A DNA stretch of 35,279 bases from Lachnospiraceae bacterium (lineage in GTDB: Bacteria > Bacillota > Clostridia > Lachnospirales > Lachnospiraceae). Of the stretch, positions 24,053 through 31,898 are shown one piece after another (position 1 is the first letter of the stretch; every line of letters starts with the position of its first letter). Below the pieces are notes generated by a model that was not told the DNA's origin, did not search any database, and saw only the letters and a list, made by a program, of their open reading frames with translations. The stretch is from positions 1 to 35,279 of the forward strand of contig SVEA01000026.1 of NCBI GenBank assembly GCA_015057615.1. The letters are read 5' to 3'. The translations under genes and the position numbers were made by a program.

Positions 24053-25183
24053 TTGTTACGTCATAAAAGAAAGGTAATTGGAATTATTGTAACTGCTGTG
24101 CTTATTTTTATCATGGGTATTCTTCCAAAGCCGGTATCCGGTGAAGTTCAGCCCATAGAAGAGATGGAACAAAAATTAGAGGGAATTACCGAGGAGGAGA
24201 AAGCAATTCTCATGGATCTCTTTGCCATCACGCAGGAAATCGAAGAGCTAGAACGGGAGGAGAAGATTCTGATAGAAGAAATCTCTTCTATGGAAATCGA
24301 GAGCAGGAAGCTGGAAGAGCAAATTCATGACAAACAGAAGGATTATGATGCTCAATTAGAAATTCTGAAACAGGTTTTAGTAGAGTATCAGAGGGGCGGT
24401 CCTGCAAATTATCTGGAGATTTTATTACAGGCGGATAATCTGACAACATTTTTAAAGAGTATCAATATCATGAAAGACATTTCCCATAATACCGGAGAGC
24501 TGTTAAGCTCCCTGGAGGAAGGAAAGAAGGTACTCGAGGCAGAAAAAGAGCAGCTAAATGCTTCCTTGCTGGCGATGGAGAAGAAAAAGACAGAGCAGCA
24601 GGAGAAGATCAATGAGAAATTACTGCGGAAGAAAGAGCAAGAGGACTATCTTGCCAATCTTCGGGAGGAACGGGATTTCTATCAAGAGCAGCTGACCAAT
24701 CTGGAGCAGATGTGGGATGACAGCAAAAAAATCTTTGCCGAAATTGTAACAGAAATATCTAAAACTATTGGAGAAGGTTATTTTACAGCGGAGGACTTAA
24801 GCTTATCGTTTACCTTTACCTCGGTTCAAGGCATCCTTTCCGAAGATACCTTGAATGAAATCTTAAAAGAGCATTCCGGACTTTCGGAGACGATATTCCA
24901 TTTTAACCAGGAACAGGTATCCATTGAAGTTCCGGAGAAGCATCTGATACTGACCGGGAATTTTGTCATGGAAGGGGATACCGCAATTCGATTTGAAGCT
25001 GCGGAGGGCAGTTTCTTTGCTATCCCTTTGGAACCTTCTGCAATCGAAGATTTATTCCGGGACACCCCCCTATCCATCGACTTTAAAAAGATTGCCGGGG
25101 ATGCGATGGCAATTGATTTTACCCTGGATAAGATAGAATGCCGGGAAGGATTCATAGCGTTTGCTATTAAAATTAAATGGTAG
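24053..25183 (+). CDS. Secreted or anchored coiled-coil protein, PcsB-like N-terminal part
   Basis: The product is 376 residues. TTG 24053 is chosen because GGGAGGTG lies 6 bases before it, giving MLRHKRKVIGIIVTAVLIF, a membrane anchor or signal sequence. Residues about 40-235 are a long antiparallel coiled coil rich in E, K and L, broken by a conserved-looking GGPANYLEILLQADNLTTFL at about 115-135. This is the arrangement of PcsB/EnvC-like proteins, which bind the outer loop of FtsX and switch on cell-wall hydrolases. The C-terminal part (about 240-376) is beta-rich and is not a CHAP, NlpC/P60 or LytM domain. So it may regulate a hydrolase rather than be one. It is followed at once by ftsE and ftsX. 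Confidence 0.75.
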   Translation: MLRHKRKVIGIIVTAVLIFIMGILPKPVSGEVQPIEEMEQKLEGITEEEKAILMDLFAITQEIEELEREEKILIEEISSMEIESRKLEEQIHDKQKDYDAQLEILKQVLVEYQRGGPANYLEILLQADNLTTFLKSINIMKDISHNTGELLSSLEEGKKVLEAEKEQLNASLLAMEKKKTEQQEKINEKLLRKKEQEDYLANLREERDFYQEQLTNLEQMWDDSKKIFAEIVTEISKTIGEGYFTAEDLSLSFTFTSVQGILSEDTLNEILKEHSGLSETIFHFNQEQVSIEVPEKHLILTGNFVMEGDTAIRFEAAEGSFFAIPLEPSAIEDLFRDTPLSIDFKKIAGDAMAIDFTLDKIECREGFIAFAIKIKW

Positions 25184-25197
25184 ATCGGAGGTGCAAA

Positions 25198-25281
25198 GTA
25201 TGAATAGTCTCGCAAAAGAACGGCGAGCCATGGGCGTTAGTATGAATAGTCTCGCAAGAGAACGGCGAGCCTTTGGAAGAA
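25198..25281 (+). repeat. In-frame 42-bp tandem duplication at the ftsE start
   Basis: AGTATGAATAGTCTCGCAA recurs at exactly 42 bases (ATG at 25200 and 25242), each followed by GAACGGCGAGCC, forming CTCGC / GCGAG hairpins. A third TTAGTATG at 25335 is the ordinary FtsE start. Because 42 is a multiple of three, the frame stays open through all three starts. Confidence 0.9.
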
Positions 25282-26030
25282 TAGCAAAAGCAGCTATTCT
25301 TCAGGATTTATGCCAAAAAAGCACGGGCATTAGTATGATCGAAGCAAACGGAGTTTCCTTAAGATATAAAGATGGAACGGAGGCGCTTAAGAAGGTAACG
25401 CTAACCATAAAACAGGGCGAACTTGTGTATATCACCGGACCCAGCGGCTCGGGAAAGACTAGCTTTCTTAAGCTTTTGATGGGAATGGAGCAGCCTACCG
25501 GCGGTACCCTTAGGGTGTTTAATCATCCGATGAACGGTAATGAAAGAAAAATTCGGAAGCTGAGAAGAAAAATCGGTCCGGTATTTCAAGAATTTAAACT
25601 AATTGAAGGAAGGACAGTTCTGGAAAATGTGATGATCGGAATTCGGTTTCTTGGCATTTCCCCCAAAAAAATGAAGGAAGAAGCAGTAAATGCATTACAT
25701 AAAGTCGGTCTGGGTCATAAAATCTACTCCAAGGTGGAGAACTTGTCCTGGGGAGAGGCTCAGAGGGTCGCCATTGCCCGGGCTGTGATCCGAAAACCTG
25801 CTCTGATACTTGCGGATGAGCCTACCGGTAATCTGGATCATGAGAATGCCGTACATATCCTAAAGCTGTTAACCTCCTTTACGAATTCGAACACGACGGT
25901 AATCATTACTACCCATGCGACGCATTTAATTGAAAATGAGGAAAATGCGACCTTTCTTCGGGTAAATGCAGGTGAGTTTACGATAGAACGGAGCAGAAAC
26001 GGAGGATATGATGAAGACATTATTCTATAA
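25200..26030 (+). CDS. ftsE: FtsE-like ABC ATPase with a repeated N-terminal extension
   Basis: From ATG 25200, which has the best ribosome site (GGAGGTGCAAAGT), the product is 276 residues. The first 45 include the duplicate MNSLAKERRA / MNSLARERRA. A normal FtsE would start at ATG 25335 (MIEANGVSLRYKDG, 231 residues). ATPase motifs: GPSGSGKTS (Walker A), LSWGEAQRVAIARA (signature, with Trp where Gly is usual), LILADEPTGNLD (Walker B). FtsE binds FtsX at the inner face of the membrane and drives the activation of cell-wall hydrolases through a coiled-coil partner. The gene overlaps ftsX by 20 bases and follows the coiled-coil gene by 16. Which start is used cannot be settled from sequence. 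Confidence 0.85.
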   Translation: MNSLAKERRAMGVSMNSLARERRAFGRIAKAAILQDLCQKSTGISMIEANGVSLRYKDGTEALKKVTLTIKQGELVYITGPSGSGKTSFLKLLMGMEQPTGGTLRVFNHPMNGNERKIRKLRRKIGPVFQEFKLIEGRTVLENVMIGIRFLGISPKKMKEEAVNALHKVGLGHKIYSKVENLSWGEAQRVAIARAVIRKPALILADEPTGNLDHENAVHILKLLTSFTNSNTTVIITTHATHLIENEENATFLRVNAGEFTIERSRNGGYDEDIIL

Positions 26031-26907
26031 CATCGGATATTTCCGAAAGGAAGCGGCGAAGACAGTCGGGCTGAATCCTCTGTCAAACCTGTTCTCCTTA
26101 CTTGGAACTGGTCTGATTCTATTCTTACTTGGAATGGTGATGATGGGATGGTCCGTAGGAAATCATATGATCGACTCTCTTCAGAAGGAGGCGGAGATCA
26201 GTGCTTATTTTGAACAGGGCATCGGTAGGGAGCAGGCAGAGGCTCTGGTAGATGAAATAAAGCGAGTCGATGGAGTACGGGAGGCAGCGCTGATTGAGGA
26301 AGAAGAGGCACAGAACCGCATGAAAGAAATTCTCGGGGAGGAAGCGCATATCCTGGAGCTGTTCGATGAAAATCCCTTCGAAGCATTTATTGAGGTGAGA
26401 ATTGATCTGGACTTGATGGATTCTGTCCTGAAGAATGTGAAAGAGCAGAAAGAAATTGAATATGTTAGAGATAACCGTGAGGTACTGGAACAGATACGAA
26501 ATCTTACCGAAGGGATCAAACGGTTTGGCTATCTAGTGATTCTAGCGGTCGGCATTACTACCATGATTATCATCTCTCATATGATACGCCAGGGGATCTA
26601 TCATAATAAGGAGCATATCAATACCTTAAGATTATTGGGGGCGCCAAACAGCTTTATCGGCTTTCCCTATCTGCTGTCGGGATTATTCTTAACCCTGCTT
26701 GGAGGGCTGCTGGCGGTGGCATTGCTAAGGCTGCTGCTGGAAAGCGGGTACCATCAGCTTGGCGGAGCGATACCATTTATCCCGCTTCCGACGAAGGAAG
26801 AGCTCTTTGGCAATTCCGCTTCTTTTGTTATCATGATAAGCGCATTACTTGGGCTGTTTGGCAGTCTGTTCGGTTTATCCTCGATCAAGCCGAATGATAC
26901 GAAGTAG
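26011..26907 (+). CDS. ftsX: FtsX-like membrane protein
   Basis: The product is 298 residues from ATG 26011; ATG 26008 is also possible, but GGAGG at 26001 is better spaced for the former. It has four membrane segments: about 25-47, then three near 175-195, 220-245 and 270-290. A large outer loop lies between the first two (EISAYFEQGIGREQAEALVD, then EEEAQNRMKEILGEEAHILELFDENPFEAF). The loop matches FtsX extracellular domains, and the DENPFEAF segment is typical. It pairs with FtsE in a membrane complex whose outer loop contacts a coiled-coil protein, here probably the product of 24053-25183. Confidence 0.9.
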   Translation: MKTLFYNIGYFRKEAAKTVGLNPLSNLFSLLGTGLILFLLGMVMMGWSVGNHMIDSLQKEAEISAYFEQGIGREQAEALVDEIKRVDGVREAALIEEEEAQNRMKEILGEEAHILELFDENPFEAFIEVRIDLDLMDSVLKNVKEQKEIEYVRDNREVLEQIRNLTEGIKRFGYLVILAVGITTMIIISHMIRQGIYHNKEHINTLRLLGAPNSFIGFPYLLSGLFLTLLGGLLAVALLRLLLESGYHQLGGAIPFIPLPTKEELFGNSASFVIMISALLGLFGSLFGLSSIKPNDTK

Positions 26908-27070
26908 AGTATCAGGCAATTGCAAAACTTTCTAGTTGAATTGTTTATACAGTAGATGCACATTCCGATGGATGCGATCTGATACCAGTCTGGTATGTGG
27001 ATTCTATGACTTATGACAAATAGCGGCATAGAGATGGGGCAGGAAAAGTTAATATCCGGCTGCTTTATAA

Positions 27071-27139
27071 ACATAGGAGACAGATAGGAGAAAGACAGGA
27101 GACATAGTAGAAGGATAGAAGAAAGATAGGAGACAAACG
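27071..27139 (+). repeat. Purine-rich AGGAGA repeats before the aldolase gene
   Basis: Degenerate tandem units such as ATAGGAGACAGATAGGAGAA and GACAGGAGACATAGTAGAAG, about 9-12 bases each, with at least four AGGAGA copies. All precede the actual ribosome site (TTTGGAGG near 27172). Nothing else is identified in 26908-27186. Confidence 0.6.
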
Positions 27140-27186
27140 GCACAGGAATATAAGATAAAATTACAAATAATTTGGAGGCAGCCAGT

Positions 27187-28230
27187 ATGATAAGTTTTAT
27201 GAATGACTACAGTGAAGGTGCTCATCCCAGAGTACTGGAATTATTAATGAAATCGAATTTTGAACAGAATACCGGTTATGGTGAGGATATTCATAGTGAA
27301 AAAGCAAAGGGATATATAAAGAAAAAGCTGCAAAGAGAGGATGTAGATATTCATTTCATCCCTGCCGGGACACAGACGAATCTACTGACGATTTCCTCGT
27401 TTTTGCAGCCGCATCATGGGGTGATTGCAGCCGATACCGGACATATCAATGTTCATGAGACTGGAGCGATTGAAGCAACCGGGCATAAGGTGATCGCCAT
27501 GCCGGGAAAAGATGGAAAGCTCACGCCGGATGCGATAAAGAAGGCTTTGGATTACCACAGGGACGAGCATATGGTAAAGCCTAAAATGGTTTATATCTCC
27601 GATACGACAGAACTTGGTACAATATATACAAAGGCGGAACTAACGGCAATCCATGATATCTGTAAAAAGAATAATTTATTACTATTTTTGGACGGAGCAA
27701 GATTAGGCTCCGCACTGACCTGTAAGGGAAATGATCTGGAGCTTAAGGATATCGTGAAGCTGGCGGATGTCTTCTATATCGGAGGCACGAAAAATGGTGC
27801 CTTACTGGGAGAAGCTCTCGTTATCTGCAAGGAAGAGTTAAAGGAGGAATTTCGTTACCTCATGAAGCAGAGGGGAGCCATGCTGGCGAAAGGATTTGTG
27901 ATAGGAATTCAATTTGAAGCGCTGTTTTTGGATGATTTATATTATGAGTTGGCAGAGCATGCAAATCAGATGGCGGAGCGGATTACTCATGCATTAAAGG
28001 CAATGGGATACGCCTTCTCTGCACCTGCGTGCTCTAATCAATTGTTCCCGATCCTCCCGAATGCGCTCGTAGACAAGCTATCGAAAGAATTTAAATTCAG
28101 TATACAGGAGAAAGTGGATGAAGGGCATAGTGTTGTTCGATTCGTGACCTCCTGGGCTACAAAAGAAGAGAATGTAGATAAACTGATTCAATGCTTGAAG
28201 AGCGAAACGAACGGTACAACGATAATATAG
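27187..28230 (+). CDS. ltaE: Low-specificity L-threonine aldolase
   Basis: The product is 347 residues, a PLP fold-type I enzyme. It splits L-threonine or allo-threonine into glycine and acetaldehyde in the cytoplasm. Seen: NDYSEGAHPRVLELL near the start, IPAGTQTNLLTISSFL, ADTGHINVHETGAIEATGHK, LFLDGARLGSAL with the PLP-binding Asp, and the Schiff-base Lys in YIGGTKNGAL. ATG 27187 follows TTTGGAGGCAGCCAGT. Beta-eliminating lyases share the fold, so substrate range is by family similarity. A single gene with no clear operon partner. Confidence 0.9.
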   Translation: MISFMNDYSEGAHPRVLELLMKSNFEQNTGYGEDIHSEKAKGYIKKKLQREDVDIHFIPAGTQTNLLTISSFLQPHHGVIAADTGHINVHETGAIEATGHKVIAMPGKDGKLTPDAIKKALDYHRDEHMVKPKMVYISDTTELGTIYTKAELTAIHDICKKNNLLLFLDGARLGSALTCKGNDLELKDIVKLADVFYIGGTKNGALLGEALVICKEELKEEFRYLMKQRGAMLAKGFVIGIQFEALFLDDLYYELAEHANQMAERITHALKAMGYAFSAPACSNQLFPILPNALVDKLSKEFKFSIQEKVDEGHSVVRFVTSWATKEENVDKLIQCLKSETNGTTII

Positions 28231-28350
28231 AAAAGGCAAAGAAGCTTTCTTATTCATGCATACAGATGACCTGCCATGCGGATTGGCAATTATTCGGGGA
28301 TAAAGGAGCAGGATGCGCACATAATATATAGTAGACTAGTCATAGATTAA

Positions 28351-28454
28351 CGACTTCAAAGCAATTGCTCATTAAAATACGGTTTCTAACTGATATGAGT
28401 TTTTCTTGCTTTGTGCAAATTGAGGAAGACGATTTATTAGGAAGGCTTTTGACC
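28351..28454. repeat. MITE-like element, half copy (copy 8)
   Basis: Right half of the long element: CGACTTCAAAGCAATTG, then CTTTGTGCAAATTGAGG and GATTTATTAGGAAGGCTTTTG. The left half is missing or unrecognisable. It lies directly before alkA. Confidence 0.75.
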
Positions 28455-28517
28455 TTCAAATCAAATAGGTTCCGGATAGGAACAGGATTTACAAAATACG
28501 ATATATGGCGGGATCAG

Positions 28518-29135
28518 ATGCAGACAGTAAGAACAAAGATATTTGAGTATGGACAAAAAGAGATGGATTACTTAAAAAATGCGGATCCGATTCTGGGGAA
28601 AGTAATTGACCGGATCGGTAAGATAGAGCGTGTGATTATTCCTGATTTATTTCCTGCATTAATCTATGCGATTATCGGGCAGCAGATTTCCTTAAAAGCC
28701 TGCAAGACCATCTGGGCAAGAATGCAGGATCAACTCAGTCCAATCGTTCCGGAACATATCGCTTCTATTTCCGTTGAAGACATACAACAGCTGGGAATGC
28801 AGACTAAAAAGGCAGGCTATATTAAAGGGATTGCTCAAAAGGCAGCAAGTGGCGAATTTGATTTAAACCGGCTCTATGAGCTTTCGGATGAAGAAGCGGT
28901 AAAGCAATTATCGTCTCTGAGCGGTATCGGAAAATGGACCGCAGAGATGCTCCTGCTTAATTGTCTGGAACGGCAGGATATCGTAAGCTATGGAGATATA
29001 GCGATTCGCAGGGGAATGATGAAATTATATGATTTACCGGAGCTTTCTAAGGAACAATTTGAAGTCTATCGAAGACGATATTCCCCCTACGGATCGGTTG
29101 CATCCATCTATTTATGGAGAGTGTCGTATGAGTAG
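28518..29135 (+). CDS. alkA: DNA-3-methyladenine glycosylase II
   Basis: The product is 205 residues from ATG 28518 (MQTVRTKIFEYGQKEMDYL), a normal length for compact Firmicute AlkA proteins. It removes alkylated bases from DNA. The helix-hairpin-helix and GPD segment is clear: LSSLSGIGKWTAEMLLLNCLERQD, followed by catalytic Asp in VSYGDIAIRRG. IIGQQISLKACKTIWARM is the family N-terminal signature. The frame is open further upstream through the MITE-like half copy, but no family residues occur there. The ribosome site is weak (GGCGGGAT), so the start is uncertain. Confidence 0.88.
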   Translation: MQTVRTKIFEYGQKEMDYLKNADPILGKVIDRIGKIERVIIPDLFPALIYAIIGQQISLKACKTIWARMQDQLSPIVPEHIASISVEDIQQLGMQTKKAGYIKGIAQKAASGEFDLNRLYELSDEEAVKQLSSLSGIGKWTAEMLLLNCLERQDIVSYGDIAIRRGMMKLYDLPELSKEQFEVYRRRYSPYGSVASIYLWRVSYE

Positions 29136-29183
29136 AAGCAGGAGGCAGATGTAAACTACCTGCGGCAACAGTACCAAAGAGAG

Positions 29184-29438
29184 TATCTGCAGCTTCTGGG
29201 GGTTACACTGGAATGTGCAGCATAAACTATATGATACGTTTGGCTTCCCGATTGAATTCACGGTAGAGCTGGCACAGGAAAAAGGATACTTTGTAGACTT
29301 GGATGGGTTTCAAAAGAAATTTGCGGCGGACCACATGCTGCCAATACGGAAGAACTGGGTAGTTTCAGAATAATAAAAGAGGAAGCTTCCTCGGAAGGAG
29401 TCAGAAGAATTAAGGCAGCTATTCATAATGCACAGTAA
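29184..29438 (+). pseudogene. alaS: Relic of an alanyl-tRNA synthetase gene
   Basis: Two separated AlaRS pieces lie in different frames. From 29221 one frame reads [20 protein letters not shown] and then [13 protein letters not shown], the KLYDTFGFP region that follows the AlaRS catalytic domain. From 29322 another frame reads [20 protein letters not shown] and then [12 protein letters not shown], matching the zinc-binding CGGTH and GxRRIEA parts of the editing domain. In intact AlaRS these are several hundred residues apart, so a large internal deletion joined them. Start, core and tail are missing. A functional alaS must lie elsewhere. Confidence 0.85.
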
Positions 29439-29487
29439 CAACATAGCAATATAAAATAAATAATAGTTGTTACATATTTTTTCATTC

Positions 29488-29560
29488 CAGCGCAGCATCC
29501 CATTCGGGTACAGCTTTTACATATCATGAAGTTGTGGATGCTGCGCTGATAGAAAACTTT
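29488..29560 (-). repeat. Degenerate leader cassette
   Basis: On the minus strand AGTTTTCTATCAGCGCAGCA and TCCACAACTTCATGATATG align with the cassette units elsewhere; GGGATGCTGCGCTGGAATGA gives the end motif without a good ribosome site. No gene starts after it. It lies just beyond the stop of the GNAT gene and may be a leftover. Confidence 0.55.
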
Positions 29561-29580
29561 GCAGAGCCGCGGCACTCATA

Positions 29581-30126
29581 TTATTTTGCAGCAATGCTAT
29601 CTCTCTCTTCCTTTAAAATGTCCATAAATACCTCATCATAAAATCTGCCTTTCAGATAATAGGACTGTCTTCTTCTCCCGATTTCTTTAAAACCGATTTT
29701 CTTATAGCAGCTAATCGCTCTGTCATTAAAAGAGAAAACCTTCAGCATGATATTGTTCAAATTCAGATAATCAAATCCATAGTCAAGCAGTAGGCGAAGC
29801 GCCTCCTGACCATATCCTTTGCCTCGGTTTTCCTCCTCACCTATGAAGATCCCGACAACAGCACACTGCATCAGCTGATTAATCTCGTTAATTCCACAGT
29901 TGCCGATTAAGGTGTCATCCTCAGATCGAATAATAGCGAAGTTATAAGTATTCAGATTATTTTTGATCCATTCTTTTTCCGTTTCCAGCGAAAGCAATCG
30001 AGAGGAGCTTCCTACCCCGTCCGTAACCTTAAAATCATTAAGCCATCCTACGTATGTTTCCGCATCCTCCAAATTAATTGGAGATAAGTAGATTCGTTTT
30101 CCGATTATTTTCCTGTAATATTTCAT
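29581..30126 (-). CDS. GNAT acetyltransferase, RimJ/RimL type
   Basis: The product is 181 residues. ATG 30126 is chosen since AAGGAGG lies 8 bases before it. It has the GNAT fold that transfers acetyl from acetyl-CoA to an amine. Seen: KRIYLSPINLEDAETYVGWLND at the start, IGNCGINEINQ, the acetyl-CoA loop IGEEENRGKGYGQEALRLLL (motif A, R-G-K-G-Y-G), LKVFSFNDRAISCYKKIGF (motif B). The closest functional types acetylate ribosomal-protein or antibiotic amines; the substrate is unknown. It stands alone on the minus strand. Confidence 0.88.
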   Translation of the reverse strand: MKYYRKIIGKRIYLSPINLEDAETYVGWLNDFKVTDGVGSSSRLLSLETEKEWIKNNLNTYNFAIIRSEDDTLIGNCGINEINQLMQCAVVGIFIGEEENRGKGYGQEALRLLLDYGFDYLNLNNIMLKVFSFNDRAISCYKKIGFKEIGRRRQSYYLKGRFYDEVFMDILKEERDSIAAK

Positions 30127-30285
30127 AAGCAATTCCTCCTTAAAATAAATGGGTAATATAAGTTTTAAGGATTATTATATAATAGATTTTATAAAAAGTA
30201 TACCAAAAGATTCCATTCAACTTTATTGTTTAATTGGAGAGCTTCAGGCATTCTATGGAAGAATGCATTTATTTCGCTATACATT

Positions 30286-30656
30286 TTAAGCTTTTCCCTT
30301 CCCGAGTTTCCGCAAAATATCGCGGTTTAAGGTATCGCGGTGATTCTCCGTCCAAGTTTTCGCATTGCGGAGTAGTTCATCGCAGAACGCCGCTACGTCT
30401 TCACCAGTGATTTCAAGAACGCCTTTACCGTCAGCAGCACTCTCTTCGAATAGTTCAAGCAGATTGGACTGTAATCCGAGCATATCATATCCGTCGCCAC
30501 CGCCGGATAACGACCACATATAATGTGTCGCTTTCTCAAACACATAGCGATAATCATCCGGTAATGCCTTAATTCGAGCCAGATATGCTCTGTATTCAGC
30601 CTTATCTTTTTGATGGTTTTCAGGGATTCGAATCCCTTTTTAATCGTTTCAATCAT
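30286..30656 (-). pseudogene. DUF1048 protein with a frameshift
   Basis: The start ATG (30656) overlaps the PadR stop. Frame one gives MIETIKKGFESLKTIKK; the family sequence then continues in another frame as DKAEYRAYLARIKALPDDYR and FEKATHYMWSLSGGGDG, LLELFEESAADGKGVLEITG and EDVAAFCDELLRNAKTW. The shift falls at a run of five A (minus strand) near 30607-30611, in CAAAAAGAT. One missing A, or a -1 ribosomal slip there, restores the product. The palindrome GGGATTCGAATCCC lies just before it. DUF1048 proteins regularly sit beside PadR regulators. A sequencing error, a mutation or programmed slippage are all possible. Confidence 0.8.
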
Positions 30657-30990
30657 TGTCTGCACTCTCCTTTAATTCGATAATTTTTGACGCTACGAAC
30701 TCCCATTTTTCCCAGAACCGCCTTAGTTCCTCGCGCCCTGCGTCATTAAGGGTAAAGAACTTGCGCGGCGGACCCATATCGGATGGTTTTTTCTCAATGT
30801 TCACCAGCTTATTCTTTTCCAAGCGCACCAAAATGGTGTATGTGGTTCCGTCCACCACGTCCGTGAAGCCCAGTGCATTCAACCGCTTTGTTATCTCATA
30901 ACCGTAGGTTTCCTTTCGGCTGATGATTTCAAGCACACAGCCCTCAAGAACTCCCTTCAGCATTTCCGTCAAATTGTCCGTGACTAGCAC
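30649..30990 (-). CDS. PadR-family regulator
   Basis: The product is 113 residues with the PadR winged helix: MLKGVLEGCVLEIISRKETY, GYEITKRLNALGF, then GTTYTILVRLEKNKLV and KFFTLNDAGREELRRFWEKW. PadR proteins repress genes for stress or efflux functions. GTG 30990 is the only in-frame start near the ribosome site GAGGAGGTG, but it overlaps that site, so the true start is uncertain. It overlaps the DUF1048 gene by 8 bases (ATGA-type overlap region). The upstream repeat AGTAGCAC...AGTAGCAC at about 31027-31057 may be its operator. Confidence 0.85.
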   Translation of the reverse strand: MLVTDNLTEMLKGVLEGCVLEIISRKETYGYEITKRLNALGFTDVVDGTTYTILVRLEKNKLVNIEKKPSDMGPPRKFFTLNDAGREELRRFWEKWEFVASKIIELKESADND

Positions 30991-31097
30991 CTCCTCAATC
31001 CACTAATAAGTATCACATGAATGCAGTAGCACTTACTACCGACTATATAGTAGCACATAATAGATAACGTGTCAATAAGGAGAGATGTAAATAATAA

Positions 31098-31147
31098 TTG
31101 ACAACGAAAGATAAACCTGTTATCATATACATACTAATGGTATGTAT
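31098..31147 (+). promoter_or_regulatory. tetR promoter and operator
   Basis: TTGACA (31098-31103), 17 bases, TATCAT (31121-31126). Directly behind lies ATACATAC-TAATG-GTATGTAT (31127-31147), an 8-base inverted repeat where bound regulator would block transcription. Confidence 0.8.
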
Positions 31148-31167
31148 GAGTATGGGAGGTGAAAAAC

Positions 31168-31806
31168 TTGGCTCGAAACAAATACCCGGAGGAAACCGTA
31201 GAGCGAATTCTTGATGCTGCTACAGAGCTTTTTCTTGAAAAAGGCTATGAAAATACAACCATACAAGATATCATCAATCGTCTCGGTGATTTAAGCAAGG
31301 GGGCTATATATCATCACTTCAAGTCAAAGGAAGACATCATTATTGCGGTTATTAACAGATTATATGGTACGGTTTACCCTGTATATCATGAGATAAAGTC
31401 ATCAAAAGAACTGAACGGCCTCGAAAAGCTAAAAAAGTTATTCCTTTTTTCTGTTGGAAATACAAGCCAGGAAATTCTCGTACAAACACTGCCAAATTTA
31501 CTTAAAAACCCTAAGTTTTTGGCGATACAGCTGGATAAAACAGTAAATGAGTTAGCTCCCGAATTTATAGAGCCCATAATTCTTGATGGCATAAATGACG
31601 GCTCAATACAGACGGAATATCCGAAAGAGCTTGCCGAAGTTATGACAATGCTTGCGAATATATGGCTCAATCCATTTATATTTAACTGTACAAAGGAGCA
31701 AATTTATAAAAAATGTCTGTTTTTTAAGCATTTGATGACCAAATTAAATGTTGATATTTTTGATGATGAACTTTTAGCAAAGCTTGAACAACTGGGGAAT
31801 ATGTAA
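31168..31806 (+). CDS. TetR-family regulator
   Basis: The product is 212 residues. TTG 31168 is chosen because GGGAGGTG lies 8 bases upstream; GTG 31159 overlaps that site. The N-terminal helix-turn-helix is typical: ERILDAATELFLEKGYENTT, IQDIINRLGDLSKGAIYHHF, then KSKEDIIIAVINRLY. The C-terminal ligand domain is unlike the classic TetR(A) type. It probably represses its own gene (operator 31127-31147) and the following efflux genes, near whose start a similar site occurs at 31858. Confidence 0.88.
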   Translation: MARNKYPEETVERILDAATELFLEKGYENTTIQDIINRLGDLSKGAIYHHFKSKEDIIIAVINRLYGTVYPVYHEIKSSKELNGLEKLKKLFLFSVGNTSQEILVQTLPNLLKNPKFLAIQLDKTVNELAPEFIEPIILDGINDGSIQTEYPKELAEVMTMLANIWLNPFIFNCTKEQIYKKCLFFKHLMTKLNVDIFDDELLAKLEQLGNM

Positions 31807-31857
31807 CAATCCGAAAATTTAAAATAACTGCCCTTTGTGGCAGCTAATTTTTGATTT

Positions 31858-31882
31858 TATACATACCAAACGTCGGTATATA
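31858..31882 (+). promoter_or_regulatory. Possible second TetR operator before the ABC gene
   Basis: TATACATACC and GGTATATA form an inverted repeat separated by 7 bases, sharing ATACATAC with the first operator but with wider spacing. A small hairpin CTGCC / GGCAG lies 15 bases before it, after the tetR stop. Confidence 0.5.
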
Positions 31883-31898
31883 ACTTAAGGAGGTTTTA

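Noticed and set aside
29310..29498. Minus-strand frame over the alaS relic
   Set aside because: The plus strand shows clear AlaRS residues, so the minus frame is a shadow.
30393..30665. 90-residue minus frame taken as a separate protein
   Set aside because: Only its first part fits the family. The rest is DUF1048 sequence read out of frame after the shift.
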